This document shows, in pieces, positions 5,495 through 6,046 of a stretch of 6,046 bases of DNA. How positions within the stretch are numbered: the first letter of the stretch is position 1; the number at the start of each line of letters is the position of its first letter. Source of the stretch: Oscillospiraceae bacterium (GTDB lineage: Bacteria; Bacillota; Clostridia; Oscillospirales; Acutalibacteraceae); NCBI GenBank assembly GCA_031254555.1, contig JAIRUF010000015.1:1-6046 (forward strand). Direction: 5' to 3'. Under the pieces are notes generated by a model. That model saw only the letters and a program-made list of their open reading frames with translations, ran no database searches and had not been told where the DNA came from. The position numbers and the translations under genes were made by a program.

Positions 5495-5535
5495 TAGAAA
5501 GCGGTACAGCCCATGTACCGCTTTCTAAGTATTTT
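5495..5535 (+). terminator. Terminator-like hairpin after acpP
   Basis: A perfect 14-bp stem, arms 5495-5508 (TAGAAAGCGGTACA) and 5514-5527 (TGTACCGCTTTCTA), closes a 5-nt loop, GCCCA, 17 bp after the acpP stop. It is G/C-richer than its surroundings and very stable. The T run is poor: AGTATTTTG follows the stem. It probably ends the acpP transcript or protects its 3' end. It precedes the proS promoter, so it should not act on proS started from there. Confidence 0.7.
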
Positions 5536-5546
5536 GTGCATGGATA

Positions 5547-5575
5547 TTGAAATAAAATATTTGTTGGTATATAAT
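5547..5575 (+). promoter_or_regulatory. Sigma-A promoter of proS
   Basis: TTGAAA (5547-5552), 17-bp spacer, perfect TATAAT (5570-5575). Transcription should start near 5582, about 32 nt before the ATG. That leader is far too short for a T-box riboswitch. Confidence 0.78.
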
Positions 5576-5613
5576 ACCTAACTGTATATAAAGAAAAAAA
5601 GGGCGGTAATATT

Positions 5614-6046
5614 ATGGCTGATCAAAAAAAAATGGTTGACGAAATCACATCCATGGATGAGGATTTTGCCAAATGGTATACCGACGTTGTAAAAAAGGCG
5701 GAACTGGCGTCTTATTCAAGCGTTAGGGGCTGTATGGTCGTGCGCCCTTACGGGACTGCGCTTTGGGAAAATATAAGAAACGAGCTTGATAAGCGCTTTA
5801 AGGCGGGCGGGCATGAGAATGTTATGATGCCCCTTTTTATACCTGAAAGCTTGCTGCAAAAAGAAAAAGACCATGTAAAGGGATTTGCTCCTGAGGTTGC
5901 GTGGGTTACGCACGGCGGAAGTGAAAAGCTGACCGAGCGACTTTGCGTGAGGCCGACATCAGAGACGCTGTTCTGCGATCATTATAAGGAAGTGGTACAG
6001 TCATACAGAGATTTGCCCAAACTGTATAATCAGTGGTGCTCTGTCG
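5614..6046 (+). CDS. proS: Prolyl-tRNA synthetase, type 3 (archaeal/eukaryote-like), N-terminal fragment (3' end outside window)
   Basis: This class II enzyme charges tRNA-Pro with proline in the cytoplasm. The window contains the first 144 residues of an enzyme that is usually about 480 long. The opening [26 protein letters not shown], the RPYG segment (44-47), the motif 1 region [14 protein letters not shown] (66-79) and [12 protein letters not shown] (91-102) are typical of the short archaeal/eukaryote-like form. RPTSET (113-118) supplies the Thr115-x-Glu117 pair that binds proline. This form lacks the editing insertion found between motifs 2 and 3 of the standard bacterial (E. coli-type) enzyme. 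That is family knowledge, since the region lies beyond the window. The ATG at 5614 is chosen over the one at 5632 because AAGGGCGG (5599-5606) lies 7 nt upstream and the family start aligns. It has its own promoter. Confidence 0.94.
   Translation, partial: MADQKKMVDEITSMDEDFAKWYTDVVKKAELASYSSVRGCMVVRPYGTALWENIRNELDKRFKAGGHENVMMPLFIPESLLQKEKDHVKGFAPEVAWVTHGGSEKLTERLCVRPTSETLFCDHYKEVVQSYRDLPKLYNQWCSV

Noticed and set aside
5495..5527. T-box riboswitch fragment in front of proS
   Set aside because: The hairpin contains GTACCGC but lacks the AGGGTGGNACCGCG consensus, the specifier stem and sufficient length, and it lies upstream of the proS promoter.

Overview
The window looks like an ordinary chromosomal stretch of a low-G+C Gram-positive anaerobe, most likely a member of the Clostridia. 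The reasons are purine-rich Shine-Dalgarno sites (AAGGAGG, AAAGGGGGG), near-consensus sigma-A promoters, very A+T-rich intergenic DNA, a ClpC-type unfoldase, a GTP-type PEP carboxykinase and an archaeal/eukaryote-like (type 3) prolyl-tRNA synthetase. This assignment is an inference from gene types; no rRNA or other taxonomic marker is present.

Layout, left to right. (1) 1-557, plus strand: the C-terminal end of clpC, cut by the window edge. (2) 575-614: a 13-bp hairpin between two convergent genes, probably a shared terminator. (3) 630-1574, minus strand: a membrane-anchored family 2 glycosyltransferase of the polyprenyl-phosphate sugar transferase type. (4) 1575-1819: a divergent regulatory region with a consensus promoter for the glycosyltransferase and a second promoter for the next gene. 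(5) 1820-3601, plus strand: a complete GTP-dependent PEP carboxykinase. (6) 3602-4256: a 655-bp gap without a convincing gene. It holds a terminator, two AT-rich inverted repeats, a cluster of DnaA-box-like repeats and the promoter and leader of the next gene. (7) 4257-5069, plus strand: a classical short-chain dehydrogenase/reductase of unknown substrate, followed by a clear terminator. (8) 5244-5477, plus strand: a stand-alone acyl carrier protein gene with its own promoter and a hairpin after it. (9) 5614 to the window end, plus strand: the N-terminal 144 residues of prolyl-tRNA synthetase, with its own promoter.

Almost every gene appears to be transcribed alone: each of the five starts inside the window has its own recognisable promoter, and hairpins separate the units. 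The genes therefore do not form a pathway operon. They cover protein quality control, envelope glycosylation, central carbon flux at the PEP/oxaloacetate node, an unassigned redox enzyme, fatty-acid synthesis and translation. I found no mobile element, CRISPR array, tRNA, rRNA, toxin-antitoxin pair or defence locus, and nothing that looks like a new biological system. What deserves a second look lies in the intergenic DNA: candidate operators and repeats next to well-defined promoters, and the unusually long, repeat-bearing gap after the PEP carboxykinase gene.
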